A stretch of DNA of 6,775 bases from Lachnospiraceae bacterium (lineage in GTDB: Bacteria > Bacillota > Clostridia > Lachnospirales > Lachnospiraceae), in the NCBI GenBank assembly GCA_009774215.1, contig VSNH01000149.1, forward strand, positions 1 to 6,775, read 5' to 3'. The position numbers and the translations under genes are program-made. Below the pieces are notes generated by a model. The model saw only the letters and a list, made by a program, of their open reading frames with translations, was not told the origin of the DNA and made no database searches. Positions 1-6,572 of this stretch are shown here, one piece after another. Each line of letters opens with the position of its first letter. The first letter of the stretch is position 1.

Positions 1-3000
1 CCCTACTTTTCTGATCTTATCCGCCGCCGCTGCATTCGGATTGGTGGTTTGCACACTAATATATTCCGCATAGGAATAGGTGACATTCTTGTCATAATCT
101 TTGCCCGCCGCAAGGGCTTTGCCGTTCATATCCAACACACGGATTTTAGTCTTGTAAATATTTGCCTTTGCCTGAAAAACCTTATCCGCCGCCGATACGG
201 TTACCTTGGAGTCGGAAACGCCTGAAACCTCTCCGGAAATATCCCGCACATCGACCCTGAAGGATTTCACTGCGCTTCCCTTAAAGTTGCCCTTGCCTTT
301 GACAGTCAAGGTGGCAGTGCTTCCCGCCGCCTTATTATTTTTGTAGGACAGTGTGTAGTCGGTTCCCTCCGTCAGCTTCTTCCCATCGAATCTGACAACG
401 GGCTTGGGCGCGCTTCCTCCCTTCATATAGGGATATGCCTCCAATGTCTGGATCTCCACTTTTTTGTTCTGATCAGCCATCAGATCATAAGCGCTGATCT
501 TGTACGTCTTTTTCAGGGTGCCGCCATAAGCGCCTTTTCCTGTAAACACTGCCGTCGCCGTCCCGGCCTTCACGTTGTTCTGGTAGGTCACGGTATAGTC
601 CGTATCCTTGACCAGCGGGCGGTTTTCCGTGACGCCGTTTACCTTCTGTGATATTGTCACCGTACATGCGGGCTCCACCGCACTTCCCGTATAGACAGCC
701 GCTTCCGTAAACTGTACCTTCGCCTTGTTCATCGTCGCGGCAGCCTTAATCTGGAAGGTCACACGCTTCACGCCGAAATACTTACTTTGACCTGTCGCTC
801 CGGCGCCGGTAATAATTACAGAGGCCGTTCCCACTTCTTTATTGTCTTCATAGGAAAGCGTATAGTCTGCACCTTCCCTGAGTTTCTCCTTGCCGTTCTT
901 TACCGTAGGTTTGGGCTCAATCGCCGCGCCCGTGTAGGTAACCGCGGCAATTTTGCTGACAGTCAGTTTGGGCACGGGCGTTCCCTGCGTGATGGTGAAA
1001 TTGATCTTTCTCTCGCCCGTGTAATTTCCGGTTCCGGTCAACGTGATCGGATAGCTGTCCGCTTCAATCAGCACCTCCGAACCAGTGGCAGCACCTTTTC
1101 CAATACTAACGCTGTAATCCTTTTTACCGGAAAGCTTCTTGCCGTTCCATGTCACCGTCGGTACGGGCTTCTGCAGTTTGTTGTTGAACGCAACCGTCAG
1201 ATCATCCGTCTTGACATCCGCGTCCGTGATTTTCTTCGGAGATATCGTGAAGGTTTTATTGATCTTCCCCTCATAATTTCCCTTGCCCGTAATCACAATC
1301 GTGGGCGCCTTGGCAGAATTTTTATCCGCTGCGTTCACATTGTTCTTATAGGTTATGGTGTAATCCTTCTTCTCCTCCAGCCGTTTCTTGTAATCGTAAA
1401 CCCGCACCGTGGGTTTGATCGCCTTACCGGTATAAACAAGCCCTTCATATCCTTCATCCGGTTTCACATCTGTCACCCACATATCCTTGGGGATTTCCAG
1501 CGGCTTTCCGTTTTCATCCTTGGGAATATCTTCCGGGGGCACCGTCGGGTTATCCGGGTCATCCGGATCGTCCGGATCGATGGGTTTTATATTCTTATCC
1601 AGATAGTAGGTCGCCCGCAGAACCTCGCTGTCCCTCTTGCCGTGTATATGTGAAACAGCAAGAATCGTCATGGTTCTGTTGATCTCGATGGCTTCGCTGT
1701 AAAGACGCCTCCGCTCGGATGTACGTGGATCGCTCCCATCTACGGTATAATAAATCTGCGCGCCCTCCTCGTCGGTGAGAAGCCGCACACTGGTTTGCAA
1801 ACCTACAACACCGGATGCCACATCCGTGCGAGGCATCAGCGCCTGGCCATCATCATAGGCTTCACGCACGTTTACCTCAACCGTCACAGTTCGCTTCTCA
1901 TCATCCTCCGCATATACAAGCTCCGGCAGGACGACCTTGCCCTGCATTGTAAACTTCTGTTCTCTTTTCTCCTTTTCGTTGTAGCTCGTGCCGGGTGCAG
2001 GCTTCTCCGTATCCCATTCAACCTGAGCCGTAGTCCTGATATCATTTGATGACACCGTATCGTTATACTGATCGTCCGCCGCGTTATCCGCCAGATAAAT
2101 GACTGCCGTCTTTTTGGACAGATACTTTTCCGCAATCTGCGCAAGAGTTAAACCGTTTTCCACATTGGTGACAGCTTTCAGCACACCGCCGTTGTCAACG
2201 CGCTTGAATCTCGCCTTGACCGTCAGCTTGCCCTCTGTATAGGTAATATCATAATTCGGCCATTCCTCCGCTTTGATTCCTTCCGCTTTCAGATCATAAA
2301 TGCCAGTCTGTACAGGATTTACCTCCTGCTGGACATTGACCGTAAGATTCTTTATAAAATCAGCCTTTTCGTCGTCCGGAATCCCCTCGATCTGATACAG
2401 CTCTTTTTCAAAATCATCCTGTGACAAAGCTGTTCCCGCCTCGATCGGGTCGCCTTTCTTCACATGCATCTCCTGATCGTTCACGGCAACCTTCACTGCC
2501 CGCCGACTGATCACGAACGGAAATGCCCATTCCCTTGCCATATAATTATGCGTTGCGTTTTCTTTGAGATTGACATAGAGCGTATAGCTGCCGGCATCCG
2601 CAGGCAGATCGTCCGCCGACGTATCCGCGGCTACTGTCTGCTTGTATTCCGTACCGCCCTCCGTCTGTCCTTCCACACGATATTCGAGTTCTACCTTGTC
2701 TGTAATATCCACGCCTTTGTTTGTCTGTACCTTCACATTTTGAATGCTCTGGACAAGATCGACGGGCTGACCGTCATAGTCCTTATCCGCAATCCCCGTC
2801 AGGCCGACAAGGTTTACCTCTTTCCCCAGCAGGGGAAGAATCGAGAACGTAAAGCTCTCTTTCATACTGCTTTCTTCATACTCATACTTATCTTTGTCCG
2901 CATCATTCGTAAGCGCAGCCGAAATCTCCAGCGTATACTTGCCGCATTCCGTGGGCGCAATGTCCTCATAAGCCTTTGCGAAATCATCTGCCACACTGTT

Positions 3001-3741
3001 ATGGGACAACTGAACCGACTTTGTCGTCTCGGCGGGACTCGGCTCCGGGTAATAGTCATGAAGCTTTTCAGCCTTCAGCTTATAAGTCCATGTCAAATCC
3101 GCTGCCTGCGGCGTCCAGATCGCGTATCCGCTAATGCTGTGCCGTTTGCCGTCGTAGGTTTTGTCTTTTGCCGTCACCGTCCGGGTGTTAAAGTCAACCG
3201 TCAACTTCTGTTTCTGTGTCTCCGTCGTATCCCCATCGGCCGTTGCCGACGGCAGCGCCGGTTCTTCCGGCAACGGAGCGCCCGGGCCGTAATCGTCATC
3301 CGTCGGCGCGCCGCTATCTTCCGGCTTCGGGTCGGTATCCTGATTGTCTCCGTTTCCGCCCGGCTGGCCGTCATCCCCACCGTTCGGGTCTTCTGTCTGT
3401 CCCGGCGCAGGATTTTGATTCCCGGTATCAGCCCCGGGCTGATCATTGTTTCCGCCGTTTTCATCCGGTTCCGGGTCAGCAGCTTCCTGATGTTCGTTGC
3501 CGTCCTGTTTCGGCCCGGCATCTTCCTGCTTGCCGTCGGTGCCGCCCGGCTGGTCAATGCCCGGGGTCTCCCCGCCTATCCCCGGCTCCTGTGCGGGCGC
3601 ATCCTTCTCTTCCCCCTGCGCATTTGCCGCCGACGCCGACTCCTCCGCGCGGACATACAATCCGGCCTGCGGCGTGCAGGTAAACACCATCGCTGCAGCC
3701 AGAAGCGCTGATCCCACTCGATAAAGCCTGCTCTTCTTCAT
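1..3741 (-). CDS. Giant secreted surface protein with MBG/YDG-type and Ig-like repeats, 3' end outside the window
   Basis: The frame is open for 1247 codons to the window edge, so the C-terminus and any anchor (LPXTG, choline-binding or other) are unseen. Residues 1-32 form a signal peptide: MKKSRLYR, a hydrophobic core (ALLAAAMVF) and a likely cut after VRA. Residues 33-175 are a Pro/Gly/Asp/Glu/Asn/Gln-rich spacer. Residues 186-308 and 309-413 each carry a YDG motif (196-198, 322-324). About 420-508 ends in the MBG-type NYDITYTEGKLTV. About 647-715 resembles the chitobiase/beta-hexosaminidase C-terminal domain (IYYTVDGSDP at 663-672). A DPDDPDDPDN spacer (722-731) leads to repeats at about 765-834, 838-918, 923-999, 1000-1083 and 1084-1164, several with the pattern YTGxAIxP...DYTxxYxNN...GKGNYxG, then a partial sixth. 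The mature part has only two cysteines (266, 1026), as expected outside the cell. The start at 3741 is chosen for ribosome-binding-site spacing; an in-frame ATG at 3750 adds three residues. Family knowledge points to a cell-wall or adhesin-like role; ligand and function are unknown. A promoter lies upstream and no other gene shares the leader. Confidence 0.9.
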   Translation of the reverse strand, partial: MKKSRLYRVGSALLAAAMVFTCTPQAGLYVRAEESASAANAQGEEKDAPAQEPGIGGETPGIDQPGGTDGKQEDAGPKQDGNEHQEAADPEPDENGGNNDQPGADTGNQNPAPGQTEDPNGGDDGQPGGNGDNQDTDPKPEDSGAPTDDDYGPGAPLPEEPALPSATADGDTTETQKQKLTVDFNTRTVTAKDKTYDGKRHSISGYAIWTPQAADLTWTYKLKAEKLHDYYPEPSPAETTKSVQLSHNSVADDFAKAYEDIAPTECGKYTLEISAALTNDADKDKYEYEESSMKESFTFSILPLLGKEVNLVGLTGIADKDYDGQPVDLVQSIQNVKVQTNKGVDITDKVELEYRVEGQTEGGTEYKQTVAADTSADDLPADAGSYTLYVNLKENATHNYMAREWAFPFVISRRAVKVAVNDQEMHVKKGDPIEAGTALSQDDFEKELYQIEGIPDDEKADFIKNLTVNVQQEVNPVQTGIYDLKAEGIKAEEWPNYDITYTEGKLTVKARFKRVDNGGVLKAVTNVENGLTLAQIAEKYLSKKTAVIYLADNAADDQYNDTVSSNDIRTTAQVEWDTEKPAPGTSYNEKEKREQKFTMQGKVVLPELVYAEDDEKRTVTVEVNVREAYDDGQALMPRTDVASGVVGLQTSVRLLTDEEGAQIYYTVDGSDPRTSERRRLYSEAIEINRTMTILAVSHIHGKRDSEVLRATYYLDKNIKPIDPDDPDDPDNPTVPPEDIPKDENGKPLEIPKDMWVTDVKPDEGYEGLVYTGKAIKPTVRVYDYKKRLEEKKDYTITYKNNVNAADKNSAKAPTIVITGKGNYEGKINKTFTISPKKITDADVKTDDLTVAFNNKLQKPVPTVTWNGKKLSGKKDYSVSIGKGAATGSEVLIEADSYPITLTGTGNYTGERKINFTITQGTPVPKLTVSKIAAVTYTGAAIEPKPTVKNGKEKLREGADYTLSYEDNKEVGTASVIITGAGATGQSKYFGVKRVTFQIKAAATMNKAKVQFTEAAVYTGSAVEPACTVTISQKVNGVTENRPLVKDTDYTVTYQNNVKAGTATAVFTGKGAYGGTLKKTYKISAYDLMADQNKKVEIQTLEAYPYMKGGSAPKPVVRFDGKKLTEGTDYTLSYKNNKAAGSTATLTVKGKGNFKGSAVKSFRVDVRDISGEVSGVSDSKVTVSAADKVFQAKANIYKTKIRVLDMNGKALAAGKDYDKNVTYSYAEYISVQTTNPNAAAADKIRKVG
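1553..1579 (-). repeat. Three 9-nt tandem units encoding an Asp-Pro-Asp spacer
   Basis: On the plus strand the units read tccgggtca, tccggatcg, tccggatcg. On the coding strand they give the DPDDPDDPDN stretch at residues 722-731 of the giant protein. It sits at the border between the hexosaminidase-C-like domain and the tandem Ig-like repeats, so it is probably a flexible or calcium-attracting acidic hinge. The short tandem units could change in number by slippage without breaking the frame, because each is three codons long. Confidence 0.7.
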
Positions 3742-3750
3742 ACTTCTCAT

Positions 3751-3756
3751 CCCTCT
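3751..3756 (-). promoter_or_regulatory. Ribosome binding site that decides the giant gene's start
   Basis: The minus strand reads AGAGGG directly against the ATG at 3750, with no spacing, but nine bases before the ATG at 3741. Nine bases is normal for Firmicutes, so 3741 (MKKSRL) is preferred. The GGGGA at 3761-3765 could serve the earlier ATG, with ten bases between, so the longer form is not excluded. Confidence 0.6.
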
Positions 3757-3801
3757 TTCTTCCCCTAATTCCATTATATGACAACAAATCCCCTGTAATC
3801 C

Positions 3802-3832
3802 TGTCCGGTATCCGACAATATACAGTCGGACA
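3802..3832 (-). promoter_or_regulatory. Inverted repeats in the leader of the giant gene
   Basis: In the predicted untranslated leader the minus strand reads TCCGAC, eight bases, GTCGGA (3811-3830), a perfect 6-bp stem. An overlapping alternative pairs CGGACA/TGTCCG across 3802-3807 and 3827-3832. The two stems cannot form together. This could be an operator or a small leader hairpin. It matches no riboswitch class I recognise, and the stems are short, so the role is uncertain. Confidence 0.35.
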
Positions 3833-3844
3833 TAATCTTTGAAT

Positions 3845-3873
3845 ATTGTAGCACAATTCTTCCCTTTTTACAA
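3845..3873 (-). promoter_or_regulatory. Vegetative-type extended -10 promoter for the giant gene
   Basis: On the minus strand the -35 is TTGTAA (3868-3873, 4 of 6 to consensus) and the -10 is TACAAT (3845-3850, 5 of 6). The spacer is exactly 17 bases, and the TGC just before the -10 makes an extended -10. Transcription would begin near 3838, giving a leader of about 97 bases to the ATG at 3741. The octamer ACAATATT occurs over both the -35 (3872-3879) and the -10 (3842-3849), about 30 bases apart, which could be paired protein-binding sites or simple AT-rich coincidence. Confidence 0.75.
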
Positions 3874-3911
3874 TATTGTGTCCTCAAAAAAGCCCTTTAC
3901 AAGTCCACTGC

Positions 3912-3950
3912 AAAAGGTGCAGAGACGTTGTTCCCGTCTCTGCACCTTTT
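3912..3950. terminator. Perfect 16-bp hairpin, probable two-way intrinsic terminator
   Basis: The arms AAAAGGTGCAGAGACG (3912-3927) and CGTCTCTGCACCTTTT (3935-3950) are perfect complements around a seven-base loop. The A and T ends make it usable on either strand, although each T run is only four long. It lies 24 bases beyond the repaired stop of the coiled-coil pseudogene (3974) and upstream of the giant gene's promoter, so it most likely ends the coiled-coil transcript and separates the two genes. Confidence 0.8.
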
Positions 3951-3973
3951 GGTTTCCATTCCCAACCGGCCGA

Positions 3974-4403
3974 CTATGCCATTTTTTCTCTGATTGTCTG
4001 TTTGATCTTGTCCACCTCTTCCAGAAGTAATTGACTTTCATCTCGTAAGTATAGTTATTATGTGCTGCGGGAATCGCCATATTGAGCTTCTTCGTCAGCT
4101 CAATAAAGTTTTCAGCCAACAGTTGGACTTTTTGTCCGTGCAGTTCTCAATACGCATCCCAATCCCTGCCACTTTACGCTGCAGCTCATGAACCTCGTCT
4201 TGCAAATCCTGAATATCGGGCTTCAAGTCTTGCATGTCAGCCTTCATGACCTGAACTTCGCCTTTCAAGTCCTGCATGTCAGCCTTCATGACCTGAACTT
4301 CGCCTTTCATGGCTTGCATGTCGGCCCGCATTGGCTGCAGCTTGGCCTCCAGTTTCTCGTCCAAAAGATCGGATATTGCCTGCAATAATTCTGTGTTTGT
4401 CAT
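3974..4403 (-). pseudogene. Small coiled-coil protein gene broken by two frameshifts
   Basis: The start at 4403 (MTNTELLQAISDLL) has an ideal ribosome binding site. The first frame runs 102 codons to a TGA at 4095-4097. Residues around 15-80 form a charged coiled coil built from MQDLKGEVQVMKAD-type units. At the A5G run (4128-4133) a -1 shift restores DKKVQLLAENFIELTKKL..., and a second -1 shift near 4022-4027 restores a tail LEEVDKIKQTIREKMA that ends at TAG (3974-3976). The repaired protein would be 143 residues. No stop interrupts either restored segment, and the helical, charged tail looks like real coding sequence, which is the main evidence. I recall similar short coiled-coil proteins in Lachnospiraceae; their function is unknown. 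The simplest reading is two one-base losses. A 102-residue truncated protein may still be made. The MITE-like repeat ends 41 bases before its start codon and may have damaged its promoter. Confidence 0.75.
4222..4333 (-). repeat. 42-nt tandem repeat inside the coiled-coil gene
   Basis: Units begin at 4222, 4264 and 4306. The first two are nearly identical over the full 42 bases; the third is partial and more diverged. Each unit encodes 14 residues (MKADMQDLKGEVQV), which is two heptads, so gain or loss of units changes coiled-coil length without breaking frame or heptad phase. Confidence 0.9.
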
Positions 4404-4409
4404 AACTGA

Positions 4410-4416
4410 CCTCCTT
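4410..4416 (-). promoter_or_regulatory. Ribosome binding site of the coiled-coil gene
   Basis: The minus strand reads AAGGAGG followed by six bases and then ATG at 4403. This fixes the start at MTNTELL rather than at the in-frame upstream ATG at 4442, which has no such site and lies next to the repeat element. Confidence 0.9.
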
Positions 4417-4444
4417 ATGTGCAGCACAATTCTCTCCGTCATAT

Positions 4445-4572
4445 CTAGGGAAGCGCTGATTAAATCAGCACTTCCTTATAGCCTCCGGCGGATGCACACG
4501 GATTTGCAAAGGAATGTGCCGCTTCGCGGCGCAAATCCGGTGCGGGAAACGCTTTAATCAGCGTTTCCCTAG
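4445..4572. mobile_element. MITE-like repeat, copy 1 (complete, 128 bp)
   Basis: The ends are inverted: CTAGGGAAGCGCTGATTAAA on the left against CTAGGGAAACGCTGATTAAA read in from the right, 19 of 20 the same. Inside are three hairpins: a left one (4449-4475, 12 bp with one mismatch), a middle one (CGGATTTGC/GCAAATCCG, 4499-4539, enclosing a GCCGC-TTC-GCGGC hairpin at 4518-4530), and a right one (GGGAAACGCT/AGCGTTTCCC, 4544-4569, perfect 10 bp). No ORF of note is present, so any movement would need a transposase from elsewhere. Both ends carry CTAG, which may be part of the repeat or a duplicated target site; this cannot be settled from one complete copy. It lies between the DUF4037 stop and the coiled-coil gene. 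Its hairpins lack a T run, so it is not a clear terminator. Family is not assigned. Confidence 0.85.
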
Positions 4573-4602
4573 CCACATTCTGTAAATTGACTATCACGTC
4601 CC

Positions 4603-4617
4603 AGGGAATTTGTCCCT
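4603..4617. other. Weak hairpin after the DUF4037 gene
   Basis: AGGGA and TCCCT pair around a five-base loop, between the DUF4037 stop (4642) and the repeat element. The stem is only 5 bp and no T run follows on the minus strand, so it is a poor terminator candidate. Nothing else was recognised in 4573-4641. Confidence 0.25.
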
Positions 4618-4641
4618 ATGTTTTCACAAATTAAATAAGCG

Positions 4642-5589
4642 TTATTTCGTTAATTTTCTCAATATCTCCTCCACATGATTCTGCAGAAAATTATCCTGCC
4701 TGCCGGACAAGCCCTTCTCGTTCAAGATCTGCACCAGCACATTGCAGACCGCCTCGATCACCAGCACTCTGCCATCCTCCGTATTTAAATGATACAGGTA
4801 GTCCGTGGGCGCAATGCCTTCCCAGGCCGCCGCAGGATCGGGAACCTGATAGAGAAGCGCAAGCATATCCCCGATCTCGCCGCCGACGGCAAGCTCCTTT
4901 ATCCCTCTGTGCATCCACTTATAAAAGGGGGCATATTTCCTGTTCAGCAGATAGACGATCTGCATGGCCTCCTTCACAAACTCTGTCAGGGCAAGCTCTG
5001 CCGCAATGCGCTCCCCCCGCTTCATGGCACGGGCATAGTTGTATTGTCCCGCCTGCGCTGCACGGGCCAAACTCTCCGCCAGCTTTTTCAACCATACCTC
5101 TCGGGGATAGTAAGCCAGAAGCGCTTCCCTGATTCCGGTAAACTTCCCGCACGGATCGGTAAACACCGCACCGTTTGTGGCTGTGGCGAGAGCGGCTTCC
5201 GAAACCGCGAACCACTCCTCCGGCGCCTCAGGCACGCTGTCCCGCCCCAGAATCTCCCGATAGAAATCCTCCAGACAGAGCACGCCCACACGTCCTTTCC
5301 CCCGTTCTTCCTCCACGCGGGCCGCGCAGCCCATAAATTCTTTCGGCAGCGCATCGTATGCCGCCTGCATTCCTCGCTCATATTTTATGTAAACCTCTTG
5401 GGGCAGCCAGATACAAAAAGACGGGCCATAGTCGTGATCTGTCGAAATCTCGTCGTCGAAGCCGAAACATTCTGAGCCATAACCTACAAGCCCCGCCGCC
5501 GTCTGCGTCACGAGCTCAGGAAATTGCGTCGTGATCATCCGTATGCCGTATGTATCATAATATTTTTTTGATAATTCCAATCCTTTCAT
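4642..5589 (-). CDS. DUF4037 protein with nucleotidyltransferase-like fold
   Basis: A complete protein of 315 residues, with no signal peptide or membrane segment, so cytoplasmic. Residues 36-56 read GYGSE...DHDYGP, the signature I associate with DUF4037. The G-S (38-39) followed about a dozen residues later by D51-x-D53 matches the metal- and nucleotide-binding motif of the nucleotidyltransferase superfamily (as in MNT- and aminoglycoside-adenylyltransferase-like proteins). The remainder is mostly helical, with the conserved-looking NRKYAPFYKWMHRGIKEL at about 216-233 and a C-terminal FLQNHVEEILRKL. The start MKGLELSKKYYDTYG fits the family's usual N-terminus as I recall it, although its ribosome binding site is weak; the start may depend on coupling to the small ORF ending here by ATGA. 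It lies 108 bases after the TPR gene on the same strand and is probably co-transcribed. Substrate and pathway are unknown; the superfamily match supports nucleotidyl transfer but does not prove activity. Confidence 0.88.
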   Translation of the reverse strand: MKGLELSKKYYDTYGIRMITTQFPELVTQTAAGLVGYGSECFGFDDEISTDHDYGPSFCIWLPQEVYIKYERGMQAAYDALPKEFMGCAARVEEERGKGRVGVLCLEDFYREILGRDSVPEAPEEWFAVSEAALATATNGAVFTDPCGKFTGIREALLAYYPREVWLKKLAESLARAAQAGQYNYARAMKRGERIAAELALTEFVKEAMQIVYLLNRKYAPFYKWMHRGIKELAVGGEIGDMLALLYQVPDPAAAWEGIAPTDYLYHLNTEDGRVLVIEAVCNVLVQILNEKGLSGRQDNFLQNHVEEILRKLTK

Positions 5590-5648
5590 ATACTTTCTGC
5601 TCTTCCTTTTTCTTCAATATCCGGCAGCCCAGCTTCTGCCTCATTCAT
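5586..5648 (-). CDS. Possible 20-residue leader ORF coupled to the DUF4037 gene
   Basis: ATG at 5648 opens a frame encoding MNEAEAGLPDIEEKGRAESI, and its TGA overlaps the DUF4037 start as ATGA (5586-5589). That arrangement is typical of translational coupling and would explain the weak ribosome binding site of DUF4037. The small ORF itself has only a poor binding site (a GGCGGGACGG-like purine stretch about six bases before). It resembles no family I know and may be chance or the remnant of a longer gene. Confidence 0.3.
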   Translation of the reverse strand: MNEAEAGLPDIEEKGRAESI

Positions 5649-5697
5649 TGCCAAAACCGTCCCGCCTCTCCCATATCATCTAAACAGGCTATGCTTT

Positions 5698-6567
5698 TCA
5701 CTCTGCCTTTCTCTGCAGCCGTCCCATCACTTCCTGCGCCTTTTCCACATAGCGATTCTGCTTTTCCCTATCCCCCATCGCCCCATACACCGCAGCGCAG
5801 TTCTCGCAGAGAATGCCATAGCTCATGTTTTCTCCGTAATGCCGTTTCACATCCTCCAGCGCCCGCTCATAGTAGGACAGGGAGTTTTCATACTCGCCGT
5901 CCCGGAAGCAGGCTTCTCCCATTCCGGCCAGCGCGCCGCTGTAGTGCTCATTCGGATCACCCGTTCCCTGTTCAAAAAGGTCAATCGCCCGCTCAAGGCA
6001 CTGTTTCGCCTCCTCATTTTCGGAAAGTTTAAAGTAAACCAGTGCCAGATTGGTGAGGGTAGTCGCTGTCTGCGCCTCATTTCCCTCCTGTTTCTCAATA
6101 ATGGCAAGCGCTCTTTTCGCGCTCTCCGCCGCCTCTTCGTTCTCGCCCGCTTTTTCCAGCATAATGCTCATATTGTTGTAAAGACTCGCCCATCTGTAAT
6201 CCTCCGCAGGCAGAAGCCTTTCATAAATCTGCATCGCCTGCCTGTAAAGCCGCAGCCCCTGGGCATAATCCCCCGCTGCGCTGTAAGCGGTGGCCGCATT
6301 CAACAAGGTTGTGGCAAAGTGCTCCGTGTCCTCCAGTTTCAGCTCCTCCATCAAAAGAAGCACATCCTCCGCCGCCGCATATGCTTTCTGAAATGCCGAC
6401 ACACTCCTGTAAAAGCCGATCATCTCATTGCAGATGGAAATATAGGCGGCATAATCCTCTTCCTCCTTCGCCCGTGCCAGAGAAGCCGTCAAAAAACCGT
6501 CAATCTTATCCACCTGATTGTTGTCAAAATAAGAATCCAATTCCTCAAAAAATGCGTCAATATTCAT
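5698..6567 (-). CDS. Tetratricopeptide repeat (TPR) protein
   Basis: A complete protein of 289 residues, with no signal peptide or membrane helix, so cytoplasmic. After an acidic N-terminus (MNIDAFFEELDSYF) and a degenerate helical pair (about 40-76), five TPR units start near residues 86, 127, 168, 210 and 251. Each shows the spaced small residues and the A-Y/F pattern, for example NAATAYSAAGDYAQGLRLY and NLALVYFKLSENEEAKQCL. The 41-42-residue spacing, longer than the classic 34, is that of kinesin-light-chain-type TPRs. Such folds bind other proteins or peptides; no catalytic domain is fused here. The start is set by GGAGG five bases before the ATG at 6567; an in-frame ATG four codons upstream overlaps that site and is rejected. 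It is the first gene of a likely two-gene unit with DUF4037, so the partner may be that protein (inference). Confidence 0.9.
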   Translation of the reverse strand: MNIDAFFEELDSYFDNNQVDKIDGFLTASLARAKEEEDYAAYISICNEMIGFYRSVSAFQKAYAAAEDVLLLMEELKLEDTEHFATTLLNAATAYSAAGDYAQGLRLYRQAMQIYERLLPAEDYRWASLYNNMSIMLEKAGENEEAAESAKRALAIIEKQEGNEAQTATTLTNLALVYFKLSENEEAKQCLERAIDLFEQGTGDPNEHYSGALAGMGEACFRDGEYENSLSYYERALEDVKRHYGENMSYGILCENCAAVYGAMGDREKQNRYVEKAQEVMGRLQRKAE

Positions 6568-6572
6568 ACTAA

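Noticed and set aside
787..1653. Plus-strand open frame of 288 codons
   Set aside because: It is antisense to the Ig-like repeat region; it reflects codon bias on the opposite strand and shows no recognisable motif.
3667..3687. Possible lipobox (VFTC, Cys22) in the giant protein
   Set aside because: The -1 and -2 residues (Thr, Phe) do not fit the lipobox pattern, and a normal cleavage site after VRA follows ten residues later.
2464..3711. Long plus-strand open frame of 415 codons opposite the giant gene
   Set aside because: It is antisense to a clearly coding minus-strand frame with domain motifs. Its product is rich in Arg, Ile, Leu and Cys with no domain sense, and there is no matching ribosome binding site.
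3773..3778. Perfect TATAAT on the minus strand close to the giant gene's start
   Set aside because: No acceptable -35 lies 16-18 bases upstream, and transcription from it would barely include the ribosome binding site; the promoter at 3845-3873 is much better.
3868..4119. Independent 83-codon minus-strand gene starting MAENFIELTKKL
   Set aside because: It has no ribosome binding site and continues the coiled-coil gene's frame after a -1 shift; it is better read as the middle of the pseudogene, with its last part out of frame.
4128..4133. Programmed -1 frameshift at AAAAAG
   Set aside because: Only five A's precede the G (C AAA AAG, not the A AAA AAG heptamer), no clear stimulatory stem was seen just downstream, and a second unrelated shift is still needed.
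4789..5475. Plus-strand open frame of 228 codons opposite the DUF4037 gene
   Set aside because: It is the shadow of a well-supported minus-strand gene with a nucleotidyltransferase motif.
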